Shown here piece by piece: positions 6,725 through 9,224 of a stretch of DNA of 9,224 nt (position 1 is the first letter of the stretch; each line of letters opens with the position of its first letter). The notes below the pieces were generated by a model. The model was not told the DNA's origin and searched no databases. It saw only the letters and a list, made by a program, of their open reading frames with translations. The stretch comes from Acetobacterium sp. (lineage in GTDB: Bacteria > Bacillota > Clostridia > Eubacteriales > Eubacteriaceae). The translations under genes were made by a program, and so were the position numbers. Location: contig JAKLQL010000305.1 of the NCBI GenBank assembly GCA_022013395.1, forward strand, positions 1 to 9,224, given 5' to 3'.

Positions 6725-8872
6725 CTAAAGTTCCTCAATCGGCGTCAATTGTTTTTTATTGGTTTTTGAGTGTATAACCGGTTTTCTAAAAAGCAGATAA
6801 AGCAGTGCCAAAACCAGTGCGATCGCAACTGCGGTGAAGAAGCCAAATCCGCCGCCGGTAAAAAACAATCCCAGCTGATAGATGATCAGGGCAATGGTAT
6901 AGGCAAAAGCGGTTTGGTAACCCACGGCAATCAGCGTCCATTTGGCATTGCCCATCTCTCGGTGAATGGCGCCAATGGCGGCAAAGCAGGGAGCGCAAAG
7001 CAGATTGAAGACCAGAAACGAAAAAGCCGATAATTGGGTAAAGGACAATTGCAGCAAGGGCCAGATTTCGGTGCCATCTTCAGCAACATCGGCAAACCCG
7101 AAGAGCACTCCAAAAGTACTGACAATCGTTTCTTTGGCAATCAGCCCGGTGATGGCCGCAACGGTGGATTCCCAGTTGCCAAAACCAAGCGGCGCGAAGA
7201 TGGGGGCAATAATCATGCCCAGAGTGGCCAAAATGGAATCCGAGGTATCCACCATTGCCAGGGTCCAGTTAAAGGAACTCAGGAACCAGATAATAATACT
7301 GGCCACAAAAATAATCGTCCCGGCTTTTTTTATAAAGGACTTGCCCCGTTCCCACATATGGATCATAACCCCTTTGGCTCCAGGCACGTGATAGGTCGGC
7401 AATTCCATAATAAAGGGAGCCGGATCACCCGAGAATCCACGGGTTTTCTTGAGAATGATCCCGGAAACAATAATTGCTGCTACGCCGATAAAATAAGCCG
7501 ACGGAGCTACCCAAACCGATCCTGGGAATAAGGCGCCGGCGATCAGGGCGATAATTGGTAGTTTGGCTGAGCAGGGAATAAAGGAGGTGGTCATAATGGT
7601 CATCTTGCGATCCCGCTCATTTTCGATGGTTCGGGAGGCCATAATTCCAGGGACACTGCAGCCGGTGCCAATCAACAGCGGAATAAACGATTTTCCCGAT
7701 AATCCGAACTTGCGGAACACCCGGTCCATAATAAAGGCCACTCGGGCCATGTAACCGCAGTCTTCCAGAATTGCCAGAAAGAAAAACAGTACAAACATCT
7801 GAGGGACGAATCCCAGCACTGCACCAACCCCGCCGATGATGCCATTAAGAATCAGCGAGTTTAACCAATCAGCGGTGCCAAGTGACAACAGCAAACCCTC
7901 GGCTCCTGGAGTAATGATTGTCCCGAACAGCACATCATTGGCCCAATCGGTAGCCCAGGCGCCAATGGTAGAGACGGACACAAAATACATCAGGAACATG
8001 ACAGCAGCAAAAATCGGCAAAGCCAGAAAGCGATTGGTGACGACCCGGTCAATTTTATCCGAAGGGGTCATGCCGGCAGAGGCTTTTTTCTTGATCGTGT
8101 CAGAAACGATTCGGCCAATGGTCTGATAGCGCTCATAGGTGACAATGCTTTCGCTGTCGTCATCCAGAGCTTCTTCACAGGCTTCGGTAAGGGCAGTGAT
8201 TTGCTGCATCGCAGCTTCTGGCAGGTTAAGCTGCTCAAGTGCCTTTTCATCCCGTTCAAACAACTTGATGGCATAAAAATCGGCGTGTTCGCTGGGTTTG
8301 TTGGCAGCAATAATGTCTTCAATCTGTTTCAATGTTGCCGCAACTTCGGCAGAAAAAAGCGGCAGCGGCTTAGGATTCTGTTTTGTTTTAGCTAAGGCAA
8401 TGGCCTTTTCAGCTACCTCAGTACAGCCTTCGCTTTTGACTGCAGCGGTTTCAATGACTTCGCAGCCCAGCCGTTTCGCCAGAGCCTTAACATTGATGAC
8501 GTCCCCGCGTTTTCTGACAATATCGGTCATATTCAGAGCTAGAATCATCGGAATACCCATTTCCAGTAATTGAGTGGTTAAATATAAATTCCGTTCGATA
8601 TTGCTGCTATCGACAATATTGATCAATACATCGGGTTTTTCGTTTAGTAAATAATTTCGGGAAATAACTTCCTCCAGAGTATAGGGGGACAGGGAATAGA
8701 TACCAGGTAAATCGATGATTTCCACATCATTGTGGTTTTTCAGTTTACCTGATTTTTTCTCTACGGTAACCCCCGGCCAATTGCCGACGTATTGAGAGCT
8801 GCCGGTAAGGGCGTTGAACATGGTTGTTTTACCGCAGTTGGGATTACCAACTAATGCTATTTTTAAATTCAT
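6725..8872 (-). CDS. feoB: Ferrous iron transport protein B
   Basis: This 715-aa inner-membrane Fe(II) importer carries its own GTPase domain. The N-terminal G domain shows G1 GNPNCGKT (9-16), switch I NWPGVT (31-36), G3 DLPG (54-57), G4 NMTD (114-117) and a G5-like ETAAVKSEG (141-149). A helical GDI-like region covers about 170-270. The membrane part has two Gate-type repeats: GTGCSVPGIMASRT (402-415) with FIPCSAKLP (431-439), and GLIAKE (576-581) with NLLCAPC (623-629). C405, C434, C626 and C629 fall at conserved Gate positions. The C-terminus is a short basic tail. The length is within the family's usual range and nothing key is missing. ATG 8872 follows GAGGAG at 8 nt. feoA lies 213 nt upstream on the same strand. 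No feoC is seen downstream, which is common in Gram-positive bacteria. No Fur-type site is evident in the part visible. Confidence 0.97.
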   Translation of the reverse strand: MNLKIALVGNPNCGKTTMFNALTGSSQYVGNWPGVTVEKKSGKLKNHNDVEIIDLPGIYSLSPYTLEEVISRNYLLNEKPDVLINIVDSSNIERNLYLTTQLLEMGIPMILALNMTDIVRKRGDVINVKALAKRLGCEVIETAAVKSEGCTEVAEKAIALAKTKQNPKPLPLFSAEVAATLKQIEDIIAANKPSEHADFYAIKLFERDEKALEQLNLPEAAMQQITALTEACEEALDDDSESIVTYERYQTIGRIVSDTIKKKASAGMTPSDKIDRVVTNRFLALPIFAAVMFLMYFVSVSTIGAWATDWANDVLFGTIITPGAEGLLLSLGTADWLNSLILNGIIGGVGAVLGFVPQMFVLFFFLAILEDCGYMARVAFIMDRVFRKFGLSGKSFIPLLIGTGCSVPGIMASRTIENERDRKMTIMTTSFIPCSAKLPIIALIAGALFPGSVWVAPSAYFIGVAAIIVSGIILKKTRGFSGDPAPFIMELPTYHVPGAKGVMIHMWERGKSFIKKAGTIIFVASIIIWFLSSFNWTLAMVDTSDSILATLGMIIAPIFAPLGFGNWESTVAAITGLIAKETIVSTFGVLFGFADVAEDGTEIWPLLQLSFTQLSAFSFLVFNLLCAPCFAAIGAIHREMGNAKWTLIAVGYQTAFAYTIALIIYQLGLFFTGGGFGFFTAVAIALVLALLYLLFRKPVIHSKTNKKQLTPIEEL

Positions 8873-9085
8873 ATAAAGTTCTCCTCTTTTAATTGGTAGT
8901 TGAAGCTAACAGTTTCAGTAAAAATTTGACAGCCTAAGCTGTCGAAAAATACAAATAAAAATGCAGAAAAACGAAAGTGCTCATAGTTAATTGTGATCGA
9001 GTTCAATAAGTGCAATAGCAGGTCAGAAAACCTGGGCATATCGTAATAAAATAAAGAATTCATCAAAAACAATGATGTCAATAAC
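8873..9085 (-). other. feoA-feoB intergenic region with small hairpins
   Basis: 213 AT-rich bases separate feoA from feoB on the minus strand. They hold three small inverted repeats: GACAGC/GCTGTC (8928-8933 with 8938-8943), CAGGT/ACCTG (9019-9023 with 9030-9034) and CATCA/TGATG (9061-9065 with 9073-9077). On the minus strand the first is followed by AAATTTTT and could be a weak terminator or attenuator. A TTGACA at 9077-9082 (minus) has no matching -10 at the normal spacing. A 70-codon frame with a TTG start spans the region but has no ribosome binding site or protein-like composition. Confidence 0.5.
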
Positions 9086-9224
9086 TTACACGACCTCGAT
9101 TAATTCAGCATCCAGTTTGCGAATGCTCAGTTCATAACCAAGAACGGTTATCTCAATGGGATCACCCAGCGGGGCGACCTTGCGCACAAAAATATTGACG
9201 CCTTTGGTAATACCCATATCCATA
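9086..9224 (-). CDS. feoA: FeoA-like ferrous iron transport protein, 5' partial
   Basis: The last 45 codons of a minus-strand gene run off the right edge of the window; the stop TAA is at 9086-9088. The reading MDMGITKGVN, then VRKVAPLGDPIEI, then GYELSIRKLDAELIEV is the typical C-terminal SH3-like fold of FeoA. The APLGDP and LSIRK-(x)-A signatures are clear. The Met at 9221-9223 aligns with the internal L-MG-I segment of the family (proteins are about 75 aa), so it is not the true start and roughly 30 residues are missing. FeoA is a small cytosolic partner required for FeoB-driven Fe(II) uptake. It lies upstream of feoB on the same strand with an unusually long gap. Confidence 0.9.
   Translation of the reverse strand, partial: MDMGITKGVNIFVRKVAPLGDPIEITVLGYELSIRKLDAELIEVV

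Noticed and set aside
6966..7531. Plus-strand frames opposite feoB
   Set aside because: Antisense of an intact feoB with clear motifs; no independent start signals.
8869..9081. 70-codon minus-strand frame between feoA and feoB
   Set aside because: TTG start, no ribosome binding site, composition biased to Phe/Leu as expected from AT-rich non-coding DNA, and it overlaps the feoB start. A feoC-like protein would look different.
9060..9085. Fur box or internal promoter upstream of feoB
   Set aside because: TTGACA is present on the minus strand but without a -10 at normal spacing, and no GATAAT-type Fur repeat is found.

Overview
The window looks like chromosomal DNA of a low-to-mid GC Gram-positive anaerobe of the Bacillota. 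The class Clostridia fits best, perhaps the Eubacterium/Acetobacterium group. The grounds are strong AAAGGAGG-type ribosome binding sites, a consensus housekeeping promoter, a putative amidase (Amidase_6) protein, a SmtB/CadC-type regulator paired with a CadA/ZntA-type ATPase, a PspA/LiaH-type protein, and FeoA/FeoB. This taxonomic guess is an inference from gene content and style; no marker gene is present.

Layout, left to right. (1) 1-1140, plus strand: the 3' part of a gene for a putative amidase-domain protein whose start lies outside the window, closed by a terminator at 1165-1191. (2) 1231-4150, plus strand: a compact metal-resistance operon. It has a perfect TTGACA/TATAAT promoter, a near-perfect 30-bp palindromic operator over the expected transcript start, an ArsR/SmtB-family metal sensor, then 12 nt later a P1B-type Zn/Cd/Pb-exporting ATPase with two N-terminal metal-binding domains. 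A hairpin at 4108-4151 with T-rich runs on both strands ends this operon and the converging ybaK-like gene. (3) 4198-4683, minus strand: a YbaK/EbsC-type Cys-tRNA(Pro) deacylase. (4) 4861-6631, plus strand: a two-gene unit encoding a membrane protein with a Gly/Ser-rich N-terminus and a TPM-like extracytoplasmic domain, followed by a PspA/IM30-family membrane-stress protein. A long hairpin at 6645-6699 ends it. (5) 6725-9224, minus strand: feoB and, 213 nt upstream of it, the 3' part of feoA, the ferrous iron uptake system. feoA runs off the window.

How the parts work together: the ArsR-type repressor should sit on its operator until Cd, Pb or Zn binds, then release production of itself and the exporter. 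The TPM/PspA pair is most likely an envelope-maintenance module. FeoA/FeoB import Fe(II). The metal exporter and the iron importer lie on opposite strands and are separated by unrelated genes, so I see no evidence that they are co-regulated.

Most of the window is ordinary accessory and housekeeping content. The points most worth a second look are the TPM/PspA pair with its low-complexity tract at the N- rather than the C-terminus, the apparently doubled metal sites of the ArsR-type sensor, the CCxxC variant in both ATPase metal-binding domains, and the long hairpin-containing feoA-feoB gap. No intergenic stretch exceeds 300 bases. I found no tRNA, rRNA, CRISPR array or insertion sequence.
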